A stretch of DNA of 64,000 nt from Bradyrhizobium sp. ORS 375 (GCF_000239775.1 NZ_CAFI01000494.1:1-64000); one strand, 5' to 3'; positions 48,937 to 58,456 are shown, counted from the first letter of the stretch. Numbers and translations: made by a program. The notes: a model not told the origin generated them from the sequence alone.

Positions 48937-49271
48937 CGGTCCCACCTTTGAATCAGAGACAAAATGTCCCAGGATTGACCCTACAATGGGCTCACACACG
49001 GTCAATCGACGCATCCGGACTTGCGAGTTTCCCCCCAACAATTTGGCCAACGCGACACCCGTCGGGCGCGCCTGGTTCTTGCGGGCTTCCTCGCAACGTC
49101 CAGCGCGCAAGCCACCGCTCGGTACAACAAGGCGCTCCTCGCAATCTCAAATTGTCACGAATTTACTTGTGGCGCAAAGATATTAGCGGCCGAACATTGA
49201 ATATCCGCCTTGATGCCGCAGCCAAGGCAGAGCTATAAGTTCGAAGAAAGCACGATCTTTCAGGACTCTCA
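48937..49271. other. Divergent promoter region; no gene
   Basis: About 335 bases between the hypothetical gene and the cyclase-ATPase, which diverge. Both promoters should be in it. I see no coding potential and no unambiguous operator. Confidence 0.45.
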
Positions 49272-52200
49272 ATGAACTGCCCCGCGTGCGGCTCCGACGC
49301 CCCACCCGATAGCTCACACTGCAAGAGTTGCGGCGCATCGGTGCGAAGGGCTTGTGATCAATGCGGGGCTGAAGCCCCGCTGTCGGACAGGTTTTGCGGC
49401 AAATGCGGGAGCCTTTTGGCTCCAGAGCCACCGAAAACGGTGCTGGCGCAGGACTGGGATCATATGACAGCCCCAGTTCGCCTTCCCGCAAATCTGGCCA
49501 GACGCATCCTGGACACTCGCACCCTTATCGAGGGCGAGAAAAAGCAGATCACCGTGCTTTTCGCCGACATCAGGGGCTCGACAGCCCTGATCGACGGCCT
49601 TGACCCGGAGGACGCCGATCAATTCCTCCGGCGTCCGATCGAGGCGATGGTTCGCGCCGTCCACCGCTATGGCGGCACGATCAATCGGATCCAGGGGGAC
49701 GGAATCATGGCGCTGTTCGGCGCTCCACTGGCGCATGAGGACAGCCCTGTCCGCGCAGCGTATGCGGCCCTGGACATGCAAAAGGACGTCCGCGAGATTT
49801 GCGGCTCGCAGATCCTGCTCCGGGTCGGGCTGCACACCGGCGACGTCCTGGTTCGCGCGATCCACAACGATCTGTCGGTCAACTATGACGCGATCGGCCC
49901 GACGGTGCACTTGGCGGCGCGCATGGAGCAGATGGCTTCACCGGGCACGATCTATTGCACGGACGATATCATGCGCCTGGCGTCAGGGTTCATTGATGCG
50001 CGTCCACTTGGACTCCTGCCCGTGAAAGGCGTTCATCAACCCGTCCAGGTCCATCAGATTGCGGGCCGCACGGGAGCGCGGACGCGATGGGACGTCTCAG
50101 CGGCGCGACAGCTTTCGCCTTTCGTCGGGCGAAGGCTCGAACTGGCCGAGCTGCAACGGGCCTTCGAAAGGGCCCAGGCAGGTGGGGGTCAGGCGATTGC
50201 GGTGCGCGGCCAGCCCGGCAGCGGCAAATCGCGTCTCGTGCACGAGTTCATGGCCGGCGCCGAGCCCTCGGATTGGACGGTGCTGAAGATCGCCGCGGTC
50301 GAATTCCAGCGCGGCACGCCATTCCTGGCCATCGGCAATATGCTGCGCGCATGGTGCGAGATTGCAGAGGATGCCTCGCCTGCCGACGCCGAGCAGCGTC
50401 TGCGCGTCCGCCTCGCCTCCCTGCCCAGCGGCGCCTCCGTGTCGCTTCCGGCGCTCCGAGCGCTGCTGAACCTGCCCGCCCCTGACGGCGACTGGTCCGC
50501 GCTCGATCCGGCGGTGCGCCGAAGCAAAATGATCGAAAGCGTCAATCAGCTGCTGCTTTGCCTCGCAGAGACAAACGGACTCCTGTTGTGGGTCGACGAT
50601 TTGCAGTGGGCCGACGCCGAAAGCAGGAACGTTCTCGACAGCCTGATCGATCGTATCGGCGCGAGCCGCGTCCTGCTGATCATGACGTTCCGCCCGGAGC
50701 ACGAACACAAATGGAGCGGCAGTCCCAAGCTTCCCGAGGTCACGCTCGACCGCCTGGCCCCGGCTGCCGCGGAGAAGCTGTTCGAAGCCCTCGTCGGCGA
50801 CGGCAAGGCCGCGTTGCGAACCCTCGTGGTCGAGCGGACCGACGGCATTCCGCTGTTCCTGGAGGAGGCCGTCCGGGCCCTGCTGGACAATGGCAGCCTG
50901 CAGCTCGGCGCACAGGGGTATGAGCTGACGCGCGACGTCCGCGAGATCCAGATTCCGCGCTCGGTGCAATCGGTCATAGCGACACGCATCGACCACCTGC
51001 CCCCAGAACGCAAGGCGCTCCTGCAGGTCGCTGCGGTGATAGGATCGGAGATCAACATTCCGCTACTGACCAGCGTGATGGGGGCGAACGAGAATGAGCT
51101 CAATGAGACGTTGCTGGACTTGAAGATCGGGCAGTTTCTCAGTGAGACGCCGAACACTAGATCGCTGATTTTCAAGCACGCGCTCATTCACGACGTTGCG
51201 TATCACAGCATGGTGGGCGCGCGGCGCCGGTCCCTGCACGCCGACGTGCTTCGTGCGCTCAAGGCCCTGGATCGGGACGAGGTCCACATGGCGAGCCTTG
51301 CCCATCACGCGCTGCATGCGTTGCGGTGGGAAGACGCGCTCGGCTATCTTTGCCGCGCGGGCGACAAGGCGATGGACCTGTCGGCCTATCGCGATGCGCG
51401 AGCTTTCTTCGATTCAGCGCTCCAGGCGCTGACTCATCTTCCGCAGGACCGCGATCATATCTGCAAGGGCATTGATATTCGCCTCAAACTGCGCCAGGTG
51501 TTCGGAGCGACCGGCGATTACGAGACCCTCGATCAATACCTGACCGAGGCGGAATTGTCCGCCATCGCAATCAACGATCGCGGCCGGCTGGCATCCATCA
51601 ACGTCGCGCGATCCTTCGTTTACAACTTCCGTGGCGAACTCGACGCGACCATTCAGTGTGGCCTGCGAGCCTGCAGCATCGCTCGCGAGATCGGCGATCC
51701 CGCCATCGCACTCAGCGCGAGCTTCTTCCTCGGCCAAGCCTATATGTGGCGCGGGCAATTCCGGGAGGCGGTGGCGCTGCTCGCGGACAACCTGAGCTGG
51801 ATAGACGGCCCGCTACGGCACCAGCGCAGCGGCACGACCGGGACCGGATCCGTGCTCTGGCTCGGAATGCTCGGAGCTTCGCAGGCGCGGCTGGGAAACT
51901 TTCCGGCCGGGATCGCGGCGACGGAGAAGGCGTGCCTGATCGCCGACGAGGTCCAGCGGCCGGCCGATCTGGTCCTGGCCTACTGGTGGGCGGGCTTCGT
52001 TCGGTCGCACCAGGGCGACATTGGCCCGGCGCTCGAACACCTCGAACGAAGTCTAGAGATCTGCAAGGCCAGTCAGATCGACTATCTCGTTCCCGTGGTC
52101 TTGACCTCGTTGGGCTACGCTTATGCACTTGCCGGACGAGGGGCGGAAGGCATCGCCCTGCTCGCAAGGGCCGAGATGTACACGCGTAGCGCCAAGTTCG

Positions 52201-52619
52201 CGTATGGCGAGGCATGGTCGAGCGTCTATCTCGGCTTTGCCAGATTGATGCATGGGACCAATGCGGATATCCGCGCGGAGGCCGAGAACGTCCTCGAGCT
52301 GACGCGCAAGCACAAGTATCGGGCGATCGAGGCGGATGCGCTCCGCCTTCTTGCGCAAGTCCACCAGAGTTCCAGCTCGCCGTCCGACCTGGAGCTGGCC
52401 AGCAGCTACTACAACCAGGCGAGCGAGATCTGCGACGAGCTGGGGCTCGAACCGGAGCACGCGCGCTGTGAAATCGGACTGGGTCAGCTGCGACTGCTAT
52501 CCGACGAGCGCGCGGAGGCCGAGGCCCTGTTCGACTCGGCGGAGCGGCGCTGCCGCGGGATGGGCATGCGGCTGCCCGATTGCTCGCTTGAGCGGTTTGC
52601 CGGCCTCAACCGAACTTGA
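49272..52619 (+). CDS. Class III adenylate/guanylate cyclase fused to zinc ribbon, AAA ATPase and TPR region
   Basis: A 1,115-residue multidomain regulator. Residues about 3-45 hold two zinc ribbons (C-P-A-C and C-K-S-C, then C-D-Q-C and C-G-K-C). Residues about 90-270 are a class III cyclase domain with VLFADIRGST and GDGIMALFG carrying the two metal-binding aspartates, and a catalytic arginine in HLAARME. The usual asparagine three residues before A-R is a histidine here. From about 275 comes an ATPase of the AAA_16 type with Walker A GQPGSGKS near 313-320 and DDLQWADAE as Walker B. The C-terminal 400 residues are TPR-like helical repeats. Such proteins resemble large LuxR/MalT-style signal-integrating regulators. 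It probably makes cAMP or cGMP in response to a protein or ligand signal. Confidence 0.93.
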   Translation: MNCPACGSDAPPDSSHCKSCGASVRRACDQCGAEAPLSDRFCGKCGSLLAPEPPKTVLAQDWDHMTAPVRLPANLARRILDTRTLIEGEKKQITVLFADIRGSTALIDGLDPEDADQFLRRPIEAMVRAVHRYGGTINRIQGDGIMALFGAPLAHEDSPVRAAYAALDMQKDVREICGSQILLRVGLHTGDVLVRAIHNDLSVNYDAIGPTVHLAARMEQMASPGTIYCTDDIMRLASGFIDARPLGLLPVKGVHQPVQVHQIAGRTGARTRWDVSAARQLSPFVGRRLELAELQRAFERAQAGGGQAIAVRGQPGSGKSRLVHEFMAGAEPSDWTVLKIAAVEFQRGTPFLAIGNMLRAWCEIAEDASPADAEQRLRVRLASLPSGASVSLPALRALLNLPAPDGDWSALDPAVRRSKMIESVNQLLLCLAETNGLLLWVDDLQWADAESRNVLDSLIDRIGASRVLLIMTFRPEHEHKWSGSPKLPEVTLDRLAPAAAEKLFEALVGDGKAALRTLVVERTDGIPLFLEEAVRALLDNGSLQLGAQGYELTRDVREIQIPRSVQSVIATRIDHLPPERKALLQVAAVIGSEINIPLLTSVMGANENELNETLLDLKIGQFLSETPNTRSLIFKHALIHDVAYHSMVGARRRSLHADVLRALKALDRDEVHMASLAHHALHALRWEDALGYLCRAGDKAMDLSAYRDARAFFDSALQALTHLPQDRDHICKGIDIRLKLRQVFGATGDYETLDQYLTEAELSAIAINDRGRLASINVARSFVYNFRGELDATIQCGLRACSIAREIGDPAIALSASFFLGQAYMWRGQFREAVALLADNLSWIDGPLRHQRSGTTGTGSVLWLGMLGASQARLGNFPAGIAATEKACLIADEVQRPADLVLAYWWAGFVRSHQGDIGPALEHLERSLEICKASQIDYLVPVVLTSLGYAYALAGRGAEGIALLARAEMYTRSAKFAYGEAWSSVYLGFARLMHGTNADIRAEAENVLELTRKHKYRAIEADALRLLAQVHQSSSSPSDLELASSYYNQASEICDELGLEPEHARCEIGLGQLRLLSDERAEAEALFDSAERRCRGMGMRLPDCSLERFAGLNRT

Positions 52620-53952
52620 AGCGGATCGGCAGGCTCTTCGGTCCACCGATGAACAGCGATGCTGACCGTTGCGGCCGTCCGGTGATCTCGACGCTAACAA
52701 GCCGCGCCAGCAGTTCCTCGAAGAAAATCCGCATCTCGATGCGAGCGAGGTGCTGTCCCAGGCAGGCATGAATCCCCTGTCCGAAAACGATGCTGCGAGA
52801 GCCGTCACGATCGATCCGAAAGCTGTCCGGCTCCTCGAAGGCGCTCTCGTCGCGATTGGCGGACAGGTAAGACAACATCAGCCAGTCCCCCTTCTTGATC
52901 AGGTTTCCATGCAAAGTCACGTCATCGGCCGCTGTCCGCATGACGTGCTGAACGGGAGAGGTCCATCGGATCGCCTCCTCGACAAGGCGAGGCACTTGTC
53001 TCGGGTCGTCCTTGACCTTCTGCAGCTCGCCGATGTTGCTACACAATCCCCATAGCCCGCCGGAGATCGATGACGATGTGGTGTCGTGCCCCGCGGTGGC
53101 GAGGATGACGTAATAGCTTACGGCCTCGAAGTAGTCGATCGGCTTGCCGTCGACCCTGGCATTTGCGATCACACTGATGAGATCATTCGCTGGAGCACGA
53201 CGGCGCTTCTCTAGCAGCGGCACGAAATAGTCACGAAACTCACCTAGGAGACGATGAAGCTCGCGGGCATGTCGGGCCGGATCTCCTGCGGATGAGCCGC
53301 CATATCCGAGATCGGCATCCTCGCTGGCGAACAACTGCTGCGTGAGCTTGAGCATGCTAGCCTCGTCTTCCGCCGGAACGCCGAGAATGCGCATCAAGAC
53401 ACGAAGCGGGTAGTGCACGGCGACGTCCCGGACGAAGTCGCAGGTTGATCCGTGGTCCACCATGCGATCGATGGCAGCGACCGCCATGGTGCGGATCTGG
53501 TCTTCGAGCGACGACATGTTCGCCGGGGCAAACCACAGCTGGGTCAGCTGCCTGTACTTCGCATGATCGGGCTCATCCATGTGCACGAGCGTGCGGATCG
53601 GATTGGGGCTGCCGTTGGACTGCCGCCTTGCGGCTTGGTCGGACGCGCGCGGCACCAAGGTGTGCGACCGGTCTCCATTGCGAAAACGGTTATGCCTCTG
53701 GCTGATTTGAAGCACGTCTGCATGACGCGTGACGATCCAGAAAGGATCGAAACCATCCACCTCAACACGTCCGACCGGATGATCCGTCCGCAGCCAGCGC
53801 AGGCCTGAAAGCAGCGTCTTTTGCCGCGCGTATGCTCTCGGTGAAGCGATCAACCTTCCCAAACGACGAGGCACGCCCCAGGCATCGTCCATTGGCTTCA
53901 TCTTGGAATTGCCGATAGCAATCGGGCTGATGCCGGACCCAGATGCCGCCAT
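52606..53952 (-). CDS. Cytochrome P450 (second)
   Basis: A 448-residue P450 with I-helix LATAGHDTTSSS, K-helix E-E-A-I-R-W and heme loop FGQGIHACLGQHLAR with Cys at about residue 397. It is longer at the N-terminus than most soluble bacterial P450s; ATG 53952 is the start I prefer, but the frame is open to 54096 and another start at 53901 is possible. Its stop overlaps that of the cyclase by 14 bases, so the two genes are tail-to-tail. No ferredoxin is beside it. It might act on the NRPS product or be unrelated; its position, about 4.5 kb beyond the NRPS start, leaves this open. Confidence 0.88.
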   Translation of the reverse strand: MAASGSGISPIAIGNSKMKPMDDAWGVPRRLGRLIASPRAYARQKTLLSGLRWLRTDHPVGRVEVDGFDPFWIVTRHADVLQISQRHNRFRNGDRSHTLVPRASDQAARRQSNGSPNPIRTLVHMDEPDHAKYRQLTQLWFAPANMSSLEDQIRTMAVAAIDRMVDHGSTCDFVRDVAVHYPLRVLMRILGVPAEDEASMLKLTQQLFASEDADLGYGGSSAGDPARHARELHRLLGEFRDYFVPLLEKRRRAPANDLISVIANARVDGKPIDYFEAVSYYVILATAGHDTTSSSISGGLWGLCSNIGELQKVKDDPRQVPRLVEEAIRWTSPVQHVMRTAADDVTLHGNLIKKGDWLMLSYLSANRDESAFEEPDSFRIDRDGSRSIVFGQGIHACLGQHLARIEMRIFFEELLARLVSVEITGRPQRSASLFIGGPKSLPIRFKFG

Positions 53953-54096
53953 CGAAACCCGCCGCTCATCAGACGAGGCGGCCCCGCTCGCCTGGCATCC
54001 ATCCGGACGACGCCCTTCGTGCTTCTGACGATCGATTTCACGAATGACAGCCTTTTCGTACAACTCAGGCAATCGACCCATAGCTAATCGACCCAT

Positions 54097-54604
54097 AGCC
54101 GAGCACAGCAGGGCGCAATGTCGGCGCGATTGAAGCCAATCCGCTACAAAGATTCAAACAGGCAGATCGGATTATCACTATCCCTATTTCCATTCGAAGA
54201 CCCGGCGGTCAATGCAAAATTACCATATGTCCACAGAGCCCGGCGGCTTGGAAGAACAATCAAAAACTGAGACGCAAGCAGCCGGCACCAAATCGCGCTT
54301 CGATGAGTTTCTGACTGAGCAAGTTGGAAGAGGCCGACAACGTAGGTCATGGGGACACTTCATTTCAGCAATCAGCAAGCATCCTGCGCTTCGTGGAGCA
54401 ACCTCCGCAGACTGTCTGGCCGCAAATCCCGGCTCTATTTTACGACGACGCGAGCCGGCATCTGACTGCATACGCTCCGCGATCGATACGTTTGTGCGTG
54501 CAATCCGAGACAACCTAAGACCAGAAACCGATAGCTTGGCAGTGGCCAAAGATCGAATCTGTGACAGGCGTAGCTCAACCGAGTGTCGGGCCGCCGAGGC
54601 CTTA
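54097..54604. other. Intergenic region without recognised gene
   Basis: About 500 bases between the second P450 and the DUF736 side. A plus-strand frame from 54212 starts with a protein-like segment but soon loses coherence, so it is not listed. A short direct repeat (ATCGACCCATAGC) occurs twice around 54072-54099, next to the P450 start candidates. Confidence 0.4.
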
Positions 54605-54639
54605 GATCGTGCCCCGCGAGATCTGGGCGGGGCACGATC
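54605..54639 (-). terminator. Perfect 13-bp inverted repeat after DUF736
   Basis: Arms 54605-54617 and 54627-54639 (GATCGTGCCCCGC and its complement) form a GC-rich stem with a 9-base loop just downstream of the DUF736 stop at 54646. There is no strong T-run, so it may be a transcript-stabilising hairpin or a factor-dependent terminator. Confidence 0.6.
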
Positions 54640-54645
54640 ACGACC

Positions 54646-54966
54646 TCACTCCGCCGCCTTGCGCGGGCGCGACCACAGGAGCGTGTAGCCCTCGCCGCCC
54701 TCGTCGTCGAACAGGTTCGCGTAGATCGGCGCGTTGAAAGAGGGATCGTCGAGCTTGAGCGAGAGATAGTCGCGTCCCTCCTCGGAGCGGCGGGCCCAGG
54801 CGGCGCCGATCTCGACCCGTCCGGCGTAGACCCGATGGCTGGGCGCGTTCTCGCTGGAGCGGTTGGCTTCGGGGACGATGCGTACGCCCTTGGCTTTGAG
54901 GCTCAGGGTGATGATCTCGCCCTGGAAATCGTCGCCGACCTTCTTGAAGGAACCGATGGAAGCCAT
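54646..54966 (-). CDS. DUF736 protein
   Basis: A 106-residue DUF736 protein: ASIGSFKKVGDDFQGEIITL at the start, AGRVEIGAAW in the middle, and DDPSFNAPIYANLFDDE near the end. The family is common on alphaproteobacterial plasmids and integrative elements and is unstudied as far as I know. ATG 54966 is preceded by AAGGAGAG at the ideal distance, so an upstream start at 55020 is rejected. A structured element with a UCCUCC-containing flank lies 95-180 bases upstream. The protein is probably cytoplasmic. Confidence 0.88.
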   Translation of the reverse strand: MASIGSFKKVGDDFQGEIITLSLKAKGVRIVPEANRSSENAPSHRVYAGRVEIGAAWARRSEEGRDYLSLKLDDPSFNAPIYANLFDDEGGEGYTLLWSRPRKAAE

Positions 54967-55060
54967 GTTGTCTCTCCTTGGCTGGTTCGGGCCGCGACCA
55001 CCGCGGCCTCGATGGCGCATCTCGGGCGAATGGCGAGCGACGGCGCACCCGAAGGGTTGA

Positions 55061-55143
55061 AGCGACAGCGGAGGACGACGCCGGCCAACTTTCTTGTCCC
55101 GCGAGGAATGGGCTTCAGCCCAGGGGAAGAAAGTTGGCCGGCG
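55061..55143 (-). promoter_or_regulatory. Stem-loop element A upstream of DUF736
   Basis: The 15-base flank AGCGACAGCGGAGGA (55061-55075) is followed by three bases and a perfect 17-bp inverted repeat (55079-55095 with 55127-55143). On the transcribed (minus) strand the stem comes first and the flank reads TCCTCCGCTGTCGCT. Inside the 31-base loop are two small hairpins, the first TGGGCT-GA-AGCCCA. An element with the same flank and spacing but a different stem sequence lies upstream of DUF2493. The UCCUCC could pair with a ribosome-binding site. Function is inferred, not known. Confidence 0.7.
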
Positions 55144-55508
55144 GCGTTGCGCTCAGGCGATCGAGGCGTAGCCGTTCTTCGGCCAGATCAAGCCATCACG
55201 AGGCAAGGTGCGTTGCTGCCCCGATCGGCTCACAGGAGAGACATGGTGAACTGAGGCTGCGCAAGAGGACGGCAGCACCAGGCGTAAGATCAGAAATCGC
55301 CGGAAAGAAAAGAGCGTCTGGATCGCACTCAATGCCTTGCTAACGCGCCGCTTCAGCCGTCCAACCTATCGAGCTGGGTCGAGATCCTCGCCAAAGTGGC
55401 CGCAAGCTGCGCGGTCAAGCGCTCTTCAGCTCAAGACGCGCTCATCATGCATACCTGCCATCATCGACGCCCACTCGAGAACCGGGCGGCTTGGCGTCCC
55501 CACAGAGT

Positions 55509-55973
55509 TCATAGCCGCAAGGAACGAAGAGGCTGGTCGTGATCCCGCTCGGAGCGAGACGGGCGACGCAGTTCGTGACCAAGCAACTGGCGCAAGGCGA
55601 CACAACACACCAGCAGCGCTCCTGACCATCCGATGATCTCGCGCCAGAGAGGTAATGGGCCGACGAGCAGAGCCAGCCCCAGCGCCGCGTGACGCCCAGC
55701 GATCGCAGCGGGAATGAGAAAGGCAGCCGCAACGACGCCGCGCACCAGAACAGATCCCGATACGGCGAACAGAACCCGACCACAGACCAGAGTGAACACT
55801 CCCGAGATGAACCCGGCGAGACATGCCGAGCCGACACCGCCTCCGGCATTCACGAGCGCGATGCCGATGCTGACGGCAACGAAGAATGGCAGCGCGTGCA
55901 CGGCCAGCGCAAACAGCGCTCGGCACATCAGGCCAAGGCTGATCAGTCCTAGAATAAGGGCAATGGCGAGCAT
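55509..55973 (-). CDS. Small integral membrane protein
   Basis: A 154-residue protein with hydrophobic segments from its first residue: LAIALILGLISLGLMCRALF, ALPFFVAVSIGIALVNAGGG, a third around ACLAGFISGVFTLVCG and a fourth and fifth farther on. It ends in a polar, basic tail. It is predicted to have four or five membrane spans. ATG 55973 gives the sensible start; the longer frame has no family character. It follows the DUF2493 gene in the same direction and is typical of the unknown membrane proteins of these element backbones. Function is unknown. Confidence 0.7.
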   Translation of the reverse strand: MLAIALILGLISLGLMCRALFALAVHALPFFVAVSIGIALVNAGGGVGSACLAGFISGVFTLVCGRVLFAVSGSVLVRGVVAAAFLIPAAIAGRHAALGLALLVGPLPLWREIIGWSGALLVCCVALRQLLGHELRRPSRSERDHDQPLRSLRL

Positions 55974-56131
55974 GGTGGCGGCCTCCGCACATGACTTTGA
56001 CGGATGCGCCTTCCACCAACCACCGCGGCGCGATCCAAACGGCTTAAATCTCGATTTGGACAAAGTTGCGGAGAGTCGCGCCGACTTCCGCGTCTCCGCT
56101 CGCCTTCCATAATGGTTGGCGTCGGCGGCGC

Positions 56132-57067
56132 TCACGCGCCGCCCTGCCCAAAGGTCCAAACGGGAATACCGAGGCGACGAGCCTTGTCGGCGAGGTTGCC
56201 TTGGATGCCCGAACCGGGGAAGACCATGACGCCGATCGGCAGCGTCTCCAACATGGCGTCGTTGCGCTTGAAGGGTGCGGCCTTGTTGTGCCTGGTCCAA
56301 TCGGGCTTGAACGCAATCTGCGGTACCTTGCGGTTCGCGGCCCATTTGGAGGCGATCAGTTCGGCACCTTTCGGCGAGCCGCCGTGCAGGAGGACCATGT
56401 CCGGATGCTTGGCGTAGACCTTGTCGAGCCGGTCCCAGATGAGTGCGACATCGTTGAAGTCAGGTCCGCCGGTGATTGCGATCTTCGGACCCTTTGGCAG
56501 CATGACCTCGGTTTCGGCGCGGCGCTTGGCCGCGAGGAAGTCGCGGGAGTCGATCATGGCCGCTGTCAGCGTGCGATGGTTGACCTGCGATCCCGACCGA
56601 GGGCGCCAAGGTGATCGCGTGTGGAGCTCGAAGGCCTCTGTGGCTAGGTCGCGGAACAGCTCCATGGCGTTGCGGCGCTCGACCAGTGACAGCCCTTCCG
56701 ACGTCAGGCGCTCGAGCTCGACGGAGCGGACCTCCGAGCCGTTCTGCTCCCGCTGGCTCGCGCGCTGCGCCTGCTCGTTGTCGTCGAGCTCGCGCTCGAT
56801 GCGCATCGTCGCGCGGTGGAACAGGTTGACCGTCGACCACAGGAGATCCTTCAGCTCGGGCTCGAGGCGGGTGTCAGAGAGCGTCGCGACCAGGGCGTCG
56901 AAGATGTCGGCGACGGCGCCTGCGATAATCCTGCCTTCGGGTAAAGGCCGCGGATCAGGCTCGTCGTCGAAGGGACGGTAGCCATGCAGCTGGAGTTCGG
57001 TCAGGGCGTCGTCGGTCGTCGATTGGATGTCGTGCGGCTCGTGCATCTCGTCGTGCGGGTCGGACAT
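56132..57067 (-). CDS. DUF2493 (YAcAr-like) protein
   Basis: A 311-residue protein. The C-terminal third is the DUF2493/YAcAr domain: KIAITGGPDFNDVALIWDRL, then MVLLHGGSPKGAELIASKWA, and IGVMVFPGSGIQGNLADKA. It is a Rossmann-like fold related to nucleotide- or ADP-ribose-binding proteins of mobile elements. The N-terminal region is acidic and helical. ATG 57067 is preferred to one 12 codons upstream because it is preceded by GAGG at a good distance. The structured element B lies about 110-200 bases upstream. A role in sensing or handling a nucleotide-derived signal is inference. Confidence 0.88.
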   Translation of the reverse strand: MSDPHDEMHEPHDIQSTTDDALTELQLHGYRPFDDEPDPRPLPEGRIIAGAVADIFDALVATLSDTRLEPELKDLLWSTVNLFHRATMRIERELDDNEQAQRASQREQNGSEVRSVELERLTSEGLSLVERRNAMELFRDLATEAFELHTRSPWRPRSGSQVNHRTLTAAMIDSRDFLAAKRRAETEVMLPKGPKIAITGGPDFNDVALIWDRLDKVYAKHPDMVLLHGGSPKGAELIASKWAANRKVPQIAFKPDWTRHNKAAPFKRNDAMLETLPIGVMVFPGSGIQGNLADKARRLGIPVWTFGQGGA

Positions 57068-57178
57068 GGGGACCTCGTCTGTGATCGTCAGAGCCGCGCC
57101 CATCGCGGCCTTCCATAGCGATCTCCAAGACGGCGGGCGGCCCGGACCAGAACCCGCTGCACCTCAGCAGCGGGCCGG

Positions 57179-57266
57179 AGCGACAGCGGAGGATGGCGGT
57201 GCGCAGCTATTTTGCTTCGCGATGCAAAGGCCCGCTTGCGGGCCGGCGGAAAATAGCTGCGCACCG
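57179..57266 (-). promoter_or_regulatory. Stem-loop element B upstream of DUF2493
   Basis: The same 15-base flank AGCGACAGCGGAGGA (57179-57193) and three-base spacer are followed by a perfect 17-bp inverted repeat (57197-57213 with 57250-57266) of unrelated sequence. On the minus strand the 36-base loop contains GGCCCGC-AA-GCGGGCC and a TTTGC/GCAAA hairpin, so both elements can form a three-branch structure. The TCCTCCGC flank follows the stem, as in element A. Two copies of the structure with different stems, each upstream of a start, argue for selected structure. Confidence 0.72.
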
Positions 57267-57406
57267 TCATTGCCGGACCGGACCGACTGACGTCCGATCG
57301 CCTCTGAAGAAGGCCCTCGGCGCGGCCCTCTCGGGCATAGACGAGATTCCCCTTGCACCCGCACGCGTCGCTGATGCCGAACGGCACCCAAGCAAAGGCT
57401 GGGCGT

Positions 57407-58456
57407 CTAGGCCGCACCCACGCCCATGAACCGCGCGGCGTCTTCGGGCAGCAACTGAGGCCGCAGCAATTCCCGAAGCTGGGTTTTCCCGAACGCGCGG
57501 AGATCTTCATTGAAATCTTCCAGGCGCGGACAAAGTTCGACCGCCTCAATGCCGGAGTCCAGCGCACGTGTCGTCAAAGCCTTCGCCGCACTGGAACCTG
57601 CGGCATCTGCGTCGGCAGCGACATAGAGCCGGCGCAGTGTGGCTGGCCACAGCAGCGTCGCGAGATGATTGGCCGAGAGTGCGGCGGCAACCGGCAAGGT
57701 GGGCAGCACCGTGCGCAACGACAGCATGGTCTCGATGCCTTCCCCGGCCGCCAGCACATCGTCAGCGACGCCGAAGCGAACGGCATTTCTGAGCAGGTCG
57801 CCCATCGCTCGTCGCGGCGTGTCGATCGGGGCTTTGCCAAGTCTGCGATCGTCGAAGCCGTCGGGATCGAGCCAGGTTCGATGGACGCCCGTGATACGGC
57901 CCTTGAGGTCGGTCACAGCGGCGATCAGCGCCGGCCAAGTCTCCACAATGTCTGTGCCTTCCGGACGATAGAAGCAGCGCGGGTGGAAGCGCAGAGCATC
58001 GGCGCTGATCGGTGCGTCGATGTTGCGGTTGGCAAGATAGGTCTCTCCGAGCGTTCCAGGCAGCGGCTGCGCCATCGCAAACAGGCGCCTGGAAGCTTTG
58101 ATCGCGTCGCGCGGGCGGATGGCCTTGGCCTCGACCGGCGGCTCGCGCTGCCACCGCGGCAGCTTCAAGAAGCGCCGCGCCTCCTCGGCAATCTCGCGAA
58201 AGCTCCGCAAGCCACACGTTGTCCCGATGATGTCGAGCAGATCGCCATGCTCGCCGGTCGCGGCATCCACCCATTTGCCAGCAGCTCCCTTCGATGAGGC
58301 GTGCAGCCGCACGAACAGCGAGCGTCCGGGCGTGTTGTGGACGTCGCCGACCAGCCAATAGCGACCCTCGCGCCGGCCGTTGCAGAGATAGTGACGGCAC
58401 ACCGCCTCGGCCTCACGCGCAAGCCGGCCTGCCAGTTCGGATGCAACGCCCGACAT
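57407..58456 (-). CDS. TOPRIM-domain primase-like protein
   Basis: A 349-residue protein with an N-terminal zinc- or DNA-binding-like part (C-R-H-Y-L-C-N-G-R) and a C-terminal TOPRIM fold: A-A-G-E-G-I-E-T-M-L-S (glutamate of the metal site) and LYVAADADAAG (D-x-D). It resembles the DUF3991/TOPRIM proteins that accompany strawberry-notch helicases in alphaproteobacterial elements and may prime or process transferred DNA. ATG 58456 overlaps the helicase stop as TGATG, so the two are translationally coupled. Length is normal for the group. Confidence 0.88.
   Translation of the reverse strand: MSGVASELAGRLAREAEAVCRHYLCNGRREGRYWLVGDVHNTPGRSLFVRLHASSKGAAGKWVDAATGEHGDLLDIIGTTCGLRSFREIAEEARRFLKLPRWQREPPVEAKAIRPRDAIKASRRLFAMAQPLPGTLGETYLANRNIDAPISADALRFHPRCFYRPEGTDIVETWPALIAAVTDLKGRITGVHRTWLDPDGFDDRRLGKAPIDTPRRAMGDLLRNAVRFGVADDVLAAGEGIETMLSLRTVLPTLPVAAALSANHLATLLWPATLRRLYVAADADAAGSSAAKALTTRALDSGIEAVELCPRLEDFNEDLRAFGKTQLRELLRPQLLPEDAARFMGVGAA

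Noticed and set aside
54212-54688. Plus-strand 158-residue open frame
   Set aside because: The start looks partly protein-like, but the rest is antisense to DUF736-side DNA and incoherent.
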